Positions 1-6,482 of a stretch of 7,223 nt of DNA are shown here, in pieces. The translations under genes and the position numbers were made by a program. How positions within the stretch are numbered: position 1 is the stretch's first letter; every line of letters begins with the position of its first letter. The stretch is from NCBI GenBank assembly GCA_040757655.1, contig JBFLWV010000015.1:1-7223 (forward strand). The letters are read 5' to 3'. The notes under the pieces are model-generated. The model was not told the DNA's origin. It did no database searches and saw only the letters and a program-made list of their open reading frames with translations. The stretch comes from 2-02-FULL-49-11 sp040757655. Lineage in GTDB: Bacteria > Patescibacteriota > Patescibacteriia > 2-02-FULL-49-11.

Positions 1-2
1 CC

Positions 3-46
3 GTCCCGATACGCCTCAATCCCAATCAACCTCAGCGTATCGGGAC
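3..46. repeat. 12-bp perfect inverted repeat with 20-nt loop
   Basis: The arm GTCCCGATACGC (3-14) is the exact reverse complement of GCGTATCGGGAC (35-46). No T-run follows on either strand, so it is not a standard intrinsic terminator. The loop and nearby DNA repeat the word CCTCA five times before position 116. The arrangement looks like an interspersed palindromic element or the end of a structured RNA. Which of these cannot be decided from one copy. Confidence 0.6.
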
Positions 47-106
47 TGCCTCACACAGTCCTCATTGCGAAAATAGCCAACCATTGGCCGTTCTGCCATT
101 CAGACC

Positions 107-143
107 GTAACCTCAGTGAGCGCGTACCGGTACCGAGGTTTAC
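107..143. repeat. Palindrome cluster overlapping the -35 region
   Basis: GTAACCTC (107-114) pairs with GAGGTTTAC (135-143) with one bulged T. Inside lies the 10-bp palindrome GTACCGGTAC (124-133), overlapped by CGGTACCG (128-135). The right arm covers most of the candidate -35 hexamer at 139-144. It could be an operator for the downstream peptidase gene, or part of the same palindromic intergenic element as 3-46. The pairing is visible; the function is inference. Confidence 0.45.
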
Positions 144-167
144 AGAGAGGGTGAAATTTGCTATAAT
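139..167 (+). promoter_or_regulatory. Sigma70-type promoter of the M23 peptidase gene
   Basis: TTTACA (139-144) is five of six to the -35 consensus. It is followed by a 17-base spacer and a perfect TATAAT (162-167) preceded by TG at 159-160, an extended -10. The start codon ATG begins at 174, only six bases after the -10. Transcription would therefore be expected to start at or within a base or two of the A of the ATG, giving a leaderless mRNA. Confidence 0.8.
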
Positions 168-173
168 AGTGGC

Positions 174-1418
174 ATGAGAGGGTATAGTGTATATCACCAT
201 ACAGAAAAGAGGAGATATCACATAGTGGCGATTGCAACAATCGCCATATTTTTATTATCTAATTTTCTTTCTCTCTCCGCACAGACAAATACCATCCAGA
301 CGCTCCAATCAACGATTGATCGAAAACGCGAAACGATAGAGCGTCTGCGGCGTGAAATATCCGTCTACGAACAAAGCATACGCTTACGGCAATCACAAGC
401 AGCATCCCTCTCAAATCAAATCGCGATCATCAACGATCAGATTCAACGGCTCGAGCTCTCCATGAAGCTCACCGAAGAGGAAATTGATGAAACGAGCATA
501 GAAATTGCACAGACAGAGGGCTTGATCGCCCAGCATGAACAATCCCTCCTCTTAAAACGGACGGAACTCGCCGCCAACCTCCGCTACCTCAAACAACGCG
601 AGGAGATGAATGAGATATTTATTCTCCTGATCCATGATCGCCTCTCCTCTTATTATCACGACATCAAAAATATAGAACAATTGCAATCTTCCCTCGCGTC
701 TACCGTTGAGGAATATGACCGCTTGAAAAAAGAAGCGGAATTGCAATATGCGACTTTGACCGCAAAACAGGATGAGCTCCTCGCCCTGAAATCGCGACTG
801 GAGGAACAACAACTTCAGTTGGGATCGCAGCGTTCAGTAAAAGCGCAGCTTCTCGTTGATACCCGCCGTTCTGAGACAAAATACTTCTCGCTCCTTGAAA
901 GCGCAAAACGAGAGCAAAATACTATAGAAGCTGAGGTGAGCAGCATAGAAAAAAAATTACGCAAGGAGATGCAAAAGGGCGAGCGCTTAAAAAAGTTGCA
1001 ATCTCTCGGGAGCACTCAATTCTTGTGGCCGGTCACTCCTAATATCATCACTGCGTATTTTCACGATCCTGATTATCCCTATCGTTATATCTTCGAACAT
1101 CCTGCCATTGATATTAAAGCAGCGTTCAAGAGTCCGGTCCATGCTGCGGCTTCTGGTTATGTGGGGAAAGCAAAAGACGCAGGCATGGGGTACTCCTATG
1201 TGATGATCATTCATAATGATGACTATGCCACGGTCTATGGGCATTTGTCAAAAATTCTTGTCCGAGACGATGAATTTGTCACGCAAGGGCAAGTGATTGG
1301 CCTCTCCGGGGGCACGCCGGGAACGCCGGGCGCAGGGCGGCTCACCACAGGACCGCATCTCCATTTTGAGATCCGTCAACAGGGAATACCGATAAATCCA
1401 TTAGATTATTTGCCTTAA
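174..1418 (+). CDS. Secreted coiled-coil M23 family murein endopeptidase (EnvC/CwlO-like layout)
   Basis: A 414-residue exported peptidoglycan hydrolase. Residues 1-36 form a signal peptide with a basic n-region (KRR at 12-14), a hydrophobic stretch (about 18-34) and likely cleavage near A36. Residues about 40-280 are a long Glu/Lys/Gln/Leu-rich coiled coil like that of EnvC and PcsB/CwlO-type proteins. The M23 (LytM) domain runs from about W285 to the end. All active-site positions are present: HxxxD (H309, D313), H357 in YGHL, and HxH (H395, H397) in GPHLHFE. By analogy with LytM, H309, D313 and H397 bind zinc and H357 and H395 are catalytic. It is therefore probably an active endopeptidase and not a degenerate EnvC-type activator, perhaps acting in cell separation. 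The ATG at 174 is preferred because it keeps the charged n-region. A GTG at 225 has a better Shine-Dalgarno but would give an uncharged signal peptide. No clear intrinsic terminator follows. Confidence 0.9.
   Translation: MRGYSVYHHTEKRRYHIVAIATIAIFLLSNFLSLSAQTNTIQTLQSTIDRKRETIERLRREISVYEQSIRLRQSQAASLSNQIAIINDQIQRLELSMKLTEEEIDETSIEIAQTEGLIAQHEQSLLLKRTELAANLRYLKQREEMNEIFILLIHDRLSSYYHDIKNIEQLQSSLASTVEEYDRLKKEAELQYATLTAKQDELLALKSRLEEQQLQLGSQRSVKAQLLVDTRRSETKYFSLLESAKREQNTIEAEVSSIEKKLRKEMQKGERLKKLQSLGSTQFLWPVTPNIITAYFHDPDYPYRYIFEHPAIDIKAAFKSPVHAAASGYVGKAKDAGMGYSYVMIIHNDDYATVYGHLSKILVRDDEFVTQGQVIGLSGGTPGTPGAGRLTTGPHLHFEIRQQGIPINPLDYLP
208..227 (+). promoter_or_regulatory. Shine-Dalgarno-like AGAGGAG before an in-frame internal GTG
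   Basis: AGAGGAG (208-214) lies ten bases before GTG (225-227), which is in frame with the ATG at 174 (codon 18). It is the best anti-16S match found before any start in the window. If used, the peptidase would begin directly with its hydrophobic segment and lack the KRR n-region, and the mRNA would have a leader of about 50 nt. It may be a true start, a secondary start, or a coincidence of the AAA/AGG/AGA codons. Confidence 0.35.
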
Positions 1419-1436
1419 AAAGGGGGAGGGGATTCA

Positions 1437-1547
1437 CCCACCACCTTTCCTGCCAAGAATCTGTGGTAGACAAAGTAGGTAGACGCAGTCGGGCGCTGCG
1501 CTCGCAATATTTCGTATATCACATCCGTGAATAGGAAAGGTGGGGGG
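1437..1547. repeat. Long-armed inverted repeat in the gap after the M23 gene
   Basis: The arms 1437-1451 (CCCACCACCTTTCCT) and 1533-1547 (AGGAAAGGTGGGGGG) pair at 14 of 15 positions. They enclose about 80 bases that contain a smaller imperfect palindrome (CGGGC/GCTCG around 1490-1503) and a doubled GTAGAC word (1467-1483). No T-tract follows on the + strand. The size, terminal arms and position between genes resemble a miniature palindromic intergenic element or a structured RNA. I see no gene in 1419-1595. Confidence 0.5.
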
Positions 1548-1595
1548 ATAAAGGTCGAAAACAAATTACAAAAATAAAAATGGCGCAGACCACTT

Positions 1596-1952
1596 ATGTA
1601 TAAAATAATCTTGGCGAGCTCAACTGTCGTTATTTTCCTCATTACATTGCTTTCTACCGTCACACCTGCACACGCAAGCTGTTACATAGATAACAACGTT
1701 TCTGATGATGGAACGTATATTTGCACCTCAAACTATATCTCCCGAAAGCGCATAAACGCACAAACGTTCTCGAGTGCACATTCGCGAATTCGCGTGCGAC
1801 AAAATACTGGCTTTAATACGGCCATTGCAGGCGAGGATATGTCAAATGTGGTGGTAATGAGCGGTAATGCATCCTCAACCGTTGTAACGAGCTTTTCCGT
1901 AGGTAATATTACTATCAATTATTCAGTAAGTGGTGGTATATTTCCTGAATAA
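1596..1952 (+). CDS. Small secreted protein of unknown function
   Basis: 118 residues, not assigned to a named family. Residues 1-27 are a clear Sec signal peptide: K3, a hydrophobic core, and AHA-S as the cleavage site after A27. The mature part is about 91 residues, begins SCYID, and has two cysteines (C29, C43) that could form a disulfide. The sequence before C29 does not fit a lipobox. The region from about 56 to 115 is rich in Ser, Thr, Val and Asn, with alternating polar and hydrophobic residues (NTGFNTA, MSGNASS, VGNITINYS) suggesting beta-strands. It reminds me of the Asn/Gly/Thr-repeat secreted proteins of CPR genomes, but in a single degenerate copy. There is no Shine-Dalgarno and no convincing own promoter, so it may be read from the peptidase transcript. 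The strong terminator 24 bases downstream and the coherent signal peptide support a real gene. Confidence 0.7.
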   Translation: MYKIILASSTVVIFLITLLSTVTPAHASCYIDNNVSDDGTYICTSNYISRKRINAQTFSSAHSRIRVRQNTGFNTAIAGEDMSNVVVMSGNASSTVVTSFSVGNITINYSVSGGIFPE

Positions 1953-1975
1953 GAATAAGAGATACATTGAACCGC

Positions 1976-2011
1976 AAAGAAGGCCCTCTCTAAAAAAGAG
2001 GGCCTTCTTTT
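1976..2011 (+). terminator. Intrinsic terminator, possibly bidirectional
   Basis: A perfect 14-bp stem: AAAGAAGGCCCTCT (1976-1989) pairs with AGAGGGCCTTCTTT (1997-2010) around a 7-base loop. The 3' arm ends in TTCTTTT. It ends the small secreted protein gene. Read on the minus strand the arm also ends in TTCTTT, so it could stop readthrough from the convergent ftsQ transcript as well, although the tandem repeat lies between. Confidence 0.9.
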
Positions 2012-2055
2012 GAAGAGGGGGTAGTGGTATGCTATTTAATTAGCGTCGCACAATA

Positions 2056-2095
2056 GATGTTATGCGGCACTTCTTACGAATTGCCGCATAACATC
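2056..2095. repeat. 14-bp perfect inverted repeat at the entry of the tandem array
   Basis: GATGTTATGCGGCA (2056-2069) is the exact reverse complement of TGCCGCATAACATC (2082-2095), with a 12-base loop. The right arm recurs in the next two repeat units (2122-2135 and 2162-2175), while the left arm occurs once. An RNA from either strand could therefore form three alternative hairpins. No T-tract follows on either strand, so ordinary intrinsic termination is unlikely. Confidence 0.8.
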
Positions 2096-2205
2096 GCACC
2101 AATACCGCACTTCTTACGAATTGCCGCATAACATCGCACCAATACCGCACTTCTTACGAATTGCCGCATAACATCGCACCAATACCGCACTTCTTACGAA
2201 TTGCC
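2067..2205. repeat. 40-bp tandem repeat, about 3.5 identical copies
   Basis: Three full units (2067-2106, 2107-2146, 2147-2186) and a 19-base partial unit (2187-2205) follow one another with no mismatch. A degraded continuation can be traced to about 2240 (GTAAC, CTCACCAATG). The period of 40 is not a multiple of three, so it is not a coding repeat, and there are no spacers, so it is not CRISPR. Each unit carries the imperfect palindrome TTCTTACGAA. The array lies between the terminator of the + strand genes and the 3' end of ftsQ. The 2013-2245 gap contains no gene that I can see. Confidence 0.95.
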
Positions 2206-2245
2206 CGCGTAACGTAACATTCGAACTCGCGCTCACCAATGATTG

Positions 2246-3106
2246 TTATTTGTAAAAAATTTTCGTGGGTATGCGCACATCAATATATTGAATCGTCCGC
2301 CTCTCTTCCTTCATCTCCGTAAGAGCCCTCTCAACATTGAGGAGTTGTGAATCCGGGTCATAGGTATCAGACATGATGATAATCCATTGCTCAGTCGTCT
2401 TCACCAAAATGTCGTGCAGAAGAATACGGGTCATATCAACTTCCTTGATACGATACCCTTGATGAATTTTCGCGGAGGCTGCATCTAATGCGTTGACAAA
2501 CGAGAGATTGCCTGGAGGGAGCATTTGGTCGCCTATGGCAGTACTCACCACGTTGGTGCTCGTTATTATCCAGAGGGACTCTCCGTCTCCCCTCGCCGCA
2601 GGGCCCAGGACAATACCTTCTTCGTCCACGCTATACATTGCTCCCTCCTTCGCGGTCCTTACGAGGTACCGCGGAGAGCGCTCATCCAATGCTACGATCA
2701 AGTGATGCGGTAAGGAAGGTTTGACATTCACATTCTTCAAGGGGAATGAATGAAGGAGCACCTGCTCTAATCGCGGCGCATCAACAAAAAAAAGGCTTAC
2801 CTCCTGAGGTGTCACCAATAATCTCTTTTTCCCGAGCTGTTCCCTTACCACATGCTCAACCTCGCCTGGATTTATCCGATGAGCGTTTACCACTTCAATG
2901 GTAGTGACGCTGAATGACCCTGAGAAAAAAATCCAATAACAAATACCAAGAAATCCTCCTATTATTCCCCCTCCTAAATATAAAAATTTGCTACCCACGC
3001 CTCTTCTTGATTCAAGACGGTGTGGATTCTTAAAGGTGTGTTCGTAATAATCAGTCTTTGTATGGCGTGCGGGGGTGTGGTTTGCATGATAGAATATACT
3101 GCCCAT
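2246..3106 (-). CDS. ftsQ: Cell division protein FtsQ/DivIB (POTRA domain)
   Basis: A 286-residue bitopic membrane protein of the divisome that, in characterised bacteria, links FtsL/FtsB to septal peptidoglycan synthesis. A basic cytoplasmic tail (1-40) leads to one transmembrane helix (about 41-62). An FtsQ-type POTRA domain follows (about 66-143): FSVTTIEVVNAHRINPGEV, then an LG motif, then a P-x-L-x-V-x-x-DERSPRYLV ending. The extracytoplasmic beta domain (about 145-286) contains YSVDEEGIVL and closes with YIDVRIPTKIFYK, close to the usual FtsQ ending. The length matches the family (276 in E. coli). It lies 38 bases after serS on the same strand, so co-transcription is likely. The usual mur/ftsA/ftsZ neighbours are absent. 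No Shine-Dalgarno precedes the ATG at 3106. A TTGACA in the short gap (3124-3129) has no good -10 partner. Confidence 0.88.
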   Translation of the reverse strand: MGSIFYHANHTPARHTKTDYYEHTFKNPHRLESRRGVGSKFLYLGGGIIGGFLGICYWIFFSGSFSVTTIEVVNAHRINPGEVEHVVREQLGKKRLLVTPQEVSLFFVDAPRLEQVLLHSFPLKNVNVKPSLPHHLIVALDERSPRYLVRTAKEGAMYSVDEEGIVLGPAARGDGESLWIITSTNVVSTAIGDQMLPPGNLSFVNALDAASAKIHQGYRIKEVDMTRILLHDILVKTTEQWIIIMSDTYDPDSQLLNVERALTEMKEERRTIQYIDVRIPTKIFYK

Positions 3107-3144
3107 GGAAATGATGAGTCAAACTGTCAAGCGTCGGATAATAT

Positions 3145-4401
3145 TCAAGAAACATTCCCCCGATCTATTTTCTCAACACCTTGCATAAAGGGATGAAGCA
3201 CTTCCGGAATCCGTATGCTCCCATCCGCTTCCTGATAATTCTCAAAAATTGCGATAATAAAACGGTCGGTAATGCCGGTCGCAGAAATGGTATGAGGAAA
3301 GACTGTTTTTGTATCAACTTTTGTGCGTATATTGAGGCGCCGGGTTTGAAAATCGGTGAGGTTGGTATTTGAGGTTAATTCACGGTACCTCTCTTGCGCA
3401 GGAAACCATCCTTCAATATCGTATTTTTTGTAGCCAGGCGCGCCGCAATCCCCGTCACACACCACCACCACACGATAAGGAATGCCGAGTTCCTGACAAA
3501 TGCGTTCTTCCCACGCAAGCGCTGCATCATGCCAGCGAAAAGATTCCTCAGGTATGCAAAAAATGATTTGTTCCAGTTTATAAAACTCATGCACGCGTAA
3601 TATCCCATGGGTATCTTTCCCGTACGACCCCGCTTCAGTCCTAAAACAAGAAGAGAGACCTACATATTTCCGTGGCAACGTTTCGCGCTCAATGATTTCA
3701 TCCTGATGATATCCCACTAATGTCTGTTCCGAAGTGCCAATGAGACTTAAATCATCATCGCCTTCTAACTTCCATATATCGTTCGGGGAAAAAGGCAGAT
3801 AGCCGGTACCGTATAACGTGCGCGTATGCGCGAGATGAGGAGTAAAAAAAGGAATAAATCCCTCGCGCATAAAAAGCTGCAACCCATACTGCATGAGTGC
3901 GAGACGCAGGAGAACCGCTTCATTTTTTAAATAATAAAACCTGCTGCCGCTCACTTTCGCGGCGCGATCCACATCGATACAATCGTGCAATATTCCCAAC
4001 GCCAGATGGTCTTTTGGTTTAAAGGAGAACATTTTGGGAGTTCCCCATTTCCGCAGCTCGAGATTATCACGGTCATCCTTTCCCGGCGGGACATCCGGTG
4101 AGAGTATATTGGGCAAGGCAGAGAGCTGGCGAGTGAGTTCGTCGTTCTTTTGGCGCAACGTTTCTTCCAACGTTTTCACTTCATCGCTCAACGCGCGCCG
4201 TTGCGCGAGCTCTGCACTGCTTGGCTTACCCTTTCTCGCTGCTTGATTACGCACCGCACGCTCCTCATCAATGCGCGCTCTCAGCGTTCTGATTTCCTTA
4301 TCACACGCAAGCAGCGCATCAACATCCACGTCACTCCCGCGCCGTTTTGTATTTGCTTTCACGATATCCGGATTGTTCCTGATGAACTCAATGTCTAACA
4401 T
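3145..4401 (-). CDS. serS: Serine--tRNA ligase (SerRS)
   Basis: A cytosolic class II synthetase that charges tRNA-Ser. 418 residues, near the bacterial norm. The N-terminal helical arm that grips the long variable arm of tRNA-Ser spans about 27-98. The catalytic core follows, with LIGTSE (220-225), motif 2 around CFRTEAGSYGKDTHG (252-266, R254 and E256), the YDIEGWFPAQERYRELTS segment (about 327-344), DFQTRRLNIR (350-359), and motif 3 with R380 followed by FENYQ and IPEVLHPFM. The start MLDIEF at 4401 is chosen because it matches the family N-terminus. An upstream in-frame ATG at 4449 would add 16 unrelated residues and overlap lysS by 41 bases. Only seven bases separate it from the lysS stop and no Shine-Dalgarno is visible, so translation may be coupled to lysS. 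The stop is TGA. Motif 3 is one residue shorter than in typical bacterial SerRS. Confidence 0.95.
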   Translation of the reverse strand: MLDIEFIRNNPDIVKANTKRRGSDVDVDALLACDKEIRTLRARIDEERAVRNQAARKGKPSSAELAQRRALSDEVKTLEETLRQKNDELTRQLSALPNILSPDVPPGKDDRDNLELRKWGTPKMFSFKPKDHLALGILHDCIDVDRAAKVSGSRFYYLKNEAVLLRLALMQYGLQLFMREGFIPFFTPHLAHTRTLYGTGYLPFSPNDIWKLEGDDDLSLIGTSEQTLVGYHQDEIIERETLPRKYVGLSSCFRTEAGSYGKDTHGILRVHEFYKLEQIIFCIPEESFRWHDAALAWEERICQELGIPYRVVVVCDGDCGAPGYKKYDIEGWFPAQERYRELTSNTNLTDFQTRRLNIRTKVDTKTVFPHTISATGITDRFIIAIFENYQEADGSIRIPEVLHPFMQGVEKIDRGNVS

Positions 4402-4408
4402 ACCACAA

Positions 4409-6475
4409 TTATAATCCAATTTCGTCTGCAATACGCTGCAGGGCCGCAAGTTCTATTGTTATTAATTCTTCAAGCGAAATACCCAGGAGTTTTTTGCTCT
4501 GAAGGATAATTTCTCTGTTGACTCCTTTCGCAAATGATGGCTGCTTGAATTTTTTTAATACCCCTTGAACCGTCACCTCTGCGATTTTTTTTGACGGCTG
4601 TACCAATGCACAAGCAACCAGGAGGCCGGTAAGCTCCTCTGCGCTGAAAAGTGCTTTCTCAAGTAGCGTGTGAGGCTCCATGCCATGGAGGTGATTATGC
4701 ACTTTAATCGCTTGCACAATCTGGGGATCGACGCCTTCCCGGGTAAGATACTCACTCGCAAGAAGCGAGTGAGTATGGGGATTGTCCTGCGTTTCTTCCC
4801 AATCAATGTCATGAAGGAGTCCTGTTAATCCCCACACATCAACGTCTCCGCCTAATTGAGTGGCGAGCGCTCTCATGACTGCTTCTACCGCAAACATATG
4901 CTTGATAAGATTCTCGTTCTTCATATGTTGACGGAGAAGCGCAAGAGCTTGGTCACGCGGAAATACTGAAGATCGCGCTCGCGTTTCATGGCCTTTGAGA
5001 CCCGACGGACGTCGCGGGGGGGTAGGCCGCAAGGTAGGGAATAAAATCACCTCCTTAATCGCGTGGGTGCCCGCAAAAAGCGCAGCAAGACGATCTATAC
5101 CTAAGCCAAATCCTGCCGTGGGCGGCATGCCATGACGGAGCGCATCAATAAAATCTTCGTCCAAACGCTGCGCTTCTTCATCACCCGCCTGATGTGCTTT
5201 CTCCTGCTCCAAAAAACGCTTTTTCTGATCAAGTGGATCGTTGAGCTCTGAAAATGCATTGACCACCTCTACTCCCCCGATCACGAGTTGAAACCGCTCC
5301 GTGAGCGCCGGGTTGTCTGCCTTGCGTTTCGCAAGAGGTGAAAGCGCTAAAGGATAATCAATGATGAAAGTGGGAGAAATGATCTTCGGACGTACCATAT
5401 GCTTCCATAATTCATCCACAATCCTCCCGCTCCCCCACCCCGCCTCGATCTCGATACCTCTCTTTCGTGCCATGTTCTCTAATGATGATTTTGGTAAGGT
5501 AGAGACTTCTTTCGCGCCCGCCATCCTTTCTAATGCTGCCTCAAAGGTGATGCGAGGATAAGGAGGCTTGCATTCGATCTTCTCCCCGTCAATATTGATG
5601 TTCGTACCGCCCATAAGGCGCGCGAGGAGAAAACTCATCAACTCCTCCGTCACCTGCATGAGGTCATGGTAATTTGCATACGCCCAATAAAATTCTATCT
5701 GGGTAAACTCCGGATTATGAGCACGATCCATGCCTTCATTGCGGAAACAGCGGGCAATTTCGTATACTTTTTCAAATCCTCCCACGATCAGTCGTTTGAG
5801 GTACAATTCCGGCGCAATACGCAAATAAAAATCAACATTGAGCGCATTATGATGAGTGACAAATGGCCGCGCGGATGCGCCCCCCGGGAGAGGCTGCAAG
5901 ATGGGTGTTTCCACTTCCAAAAATCCACGCGTGTCAAAAAAATCACGGATCGCCCGCGTGAGCGCAATCCTTACCTCCATGGCACGTTTCGCTTCAGGAG
6001 TGACAAGAAAATCCAGGTAGCGTTTGCGATAGCGAAGTTCCTGATCCTGAAGGCCATGCCACTTTTCCGGTAACGGCTCCAACGCTTTTGCAATAATGCG
6101 CACCTGCGCCGCATTGAGGGTGGGCTCCCCCATTTTGGTATGGAAAAAACTGCCTTTTACTTCTATGAAATCTGCAACATCGAGCGTTTCGATGAGACGG
6201 GTATAGCTTTCTTGTAATCTGTCCTCTCTGGCGTATATTTGTATTTTTCCTGAACCGTCTTCAAGATCAAAAAAAGTTGTTTTTCCGTGCGACCGCAACG
6301 CGCGTACTCTTCCGACGAGCGCCACCTCCCTCTCTTTCAGTTTGTCGCCTGCCTCGAGGACTTCCTTGATGATAGAGGTGCGCGCCACGCTACTGGGATA
6401 AGGATCAATGCCTAACGCCCTCAGTTTTTGTAGCCGCGCAAGCCGCATCGCGCGTTCTGATTGTTCTTCACTCAT
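4409..6475 (-). CDS. lysS: Lysine--tRNA ligase fused to a C-terminal HD-superfamily hydrolase domain
   Basis: 688 residues against about 500 for normal bacterial LysRS. Residues about 50-135 are the OB-fold anticodon-binding domain. Residues 150-485 are the class II core: motif 1 (FLEVETPILQP, 185-195), THHN and YLRIAPELYLKRL, motif 2 (ARCFRNEGMDRAHNPEFTQ, 241-259), and motif 3 (GFGLGIDRLAAL, 455-466, R462), ending at ILFPTLRP where ordinary LysRS stops. A basic, proline-rich linker (about 485-505) leads to a complete HD domain (about 506-688): H526, HD at 555-556, H567/H569, H593/H595/H597, then EELTGLLVACALV and FAKGVNREII. This fits the stand-alone predicted HD hydrolases of COG2316. The frame is continuous, so I see a fusion and not two genes. 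All LysRS motifs are intact. The HD substrate is unknown. A candidate promoter ends seven bases before the ATG. An AAAAAGG lies 14 bases away, too far for a good ribosome site. Confidence 0.93.
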   Translation of the reverse strand: MSEEQSERAMRLARLQKLRALGIDPYPSSVARTSIIKEVLEAGDKLKEREVALVGRVRALRSHGKTTFFDLEDGSGKIQIYAREDRLQESYTRLIETLDVADFIEVKGSFFHTKMGEPTLNAAQVRIIAKALEPLPEKWHGLQDQELRYRKRYLDFLVTPEAKRAMEVRIALTRAIRDFFDTRGFLEVETPILQPLPGGASARPFVTHHNALNVDFYLRIAPELYLKRLIVGGFEKVYEIARCFRNEGMDRAHNPEFTQIEFYWAYANYHDLMQVTEELMSFLLARLMGGTNINIDGEKIECKPPYPRITFEAALERMAGAKEVSTLPKSSLENMARKRGIEIEAGWGSGRIVDELWKHMVRPKIISPTFIIDYPLALSPLAKRKADNPALTERFQLVIGGVEVVNAFSELNDPLDQKKRFLEQEKAHQAGDEEAQRLDEDFIDALRHGMPPTAGFGLGIDRLAALFAGTHAIKEVILFPTLRPTPPRRPSGLKGHETRARSSVFPRDQALALLRQHMKNENLIKHMFAVEAVMRALATQLGGDVDVWGLTGLLHDIDWEETQDNPHTHSLLASEYLTREGVDPQIVQAIKVHNHLHGMEPHTLLEKALFSAEELTGLLVACALVQPSKKIAEVTVQGVLKKFKQPSFAKGVNREIILQSKKLLGISLEELITIELAALQRIADEIGL

Positions 6476-6482
6476 ATATCAT

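Noticed and set aside
1..177. Partial + strand gene ending at TGA 175-177, overlapping the ATG of the peptidase
   Set aside because: The frame is open for 58 codons but overlaps palindromes and a near-perfect promoter, and its translation resembles no protein family that I know. It is better explained as a non-coding repeat.
1599..1613. TATAAA at 1599-1604 six bases before an in-frame TTG (1611), an alternative leaderless start for the small secreted protein
   Set aside because: There is no -35 element, and starting there removes the only lysine of the signal peptide n-region. The ATG at 1596 is preferred.
1415..1663. 82-residue minus-strand ORF
   Set aside because: It runs through the inverted repeat and antisense to the signal peptide of the secreted protein, has no promoter or ribosome site, and its composition is not protein-like.
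2067..2205. CRISPR array or integron attC sites
   Set aside because: The repeats are directly adjacent with no variable spacers and no cas genes nearby. The GTTATGC/GCATAAC words do not fit the attC core consensus and no integrase is visible.
3089..3119. Promoter TTGACT-18-TATATT across the start of ftsQ
   Set aside because: Its transcript would start inside ftsQ, after the only plausible start codon, and the ATG it would reach is out of frame. Probably chance.
4402..4449. N-terminally extended SerRS starting at 4449
   Set aside because: It adds 16 residues not found in the family and overlaps lysS. MLDIEFIRNNPD is the canonical SerRS beginning.
5666..6073. 135-residue + strand ORF
   Set aside because: It is fully antisense to the conserved catalytic core of lysS; a shadow frame.
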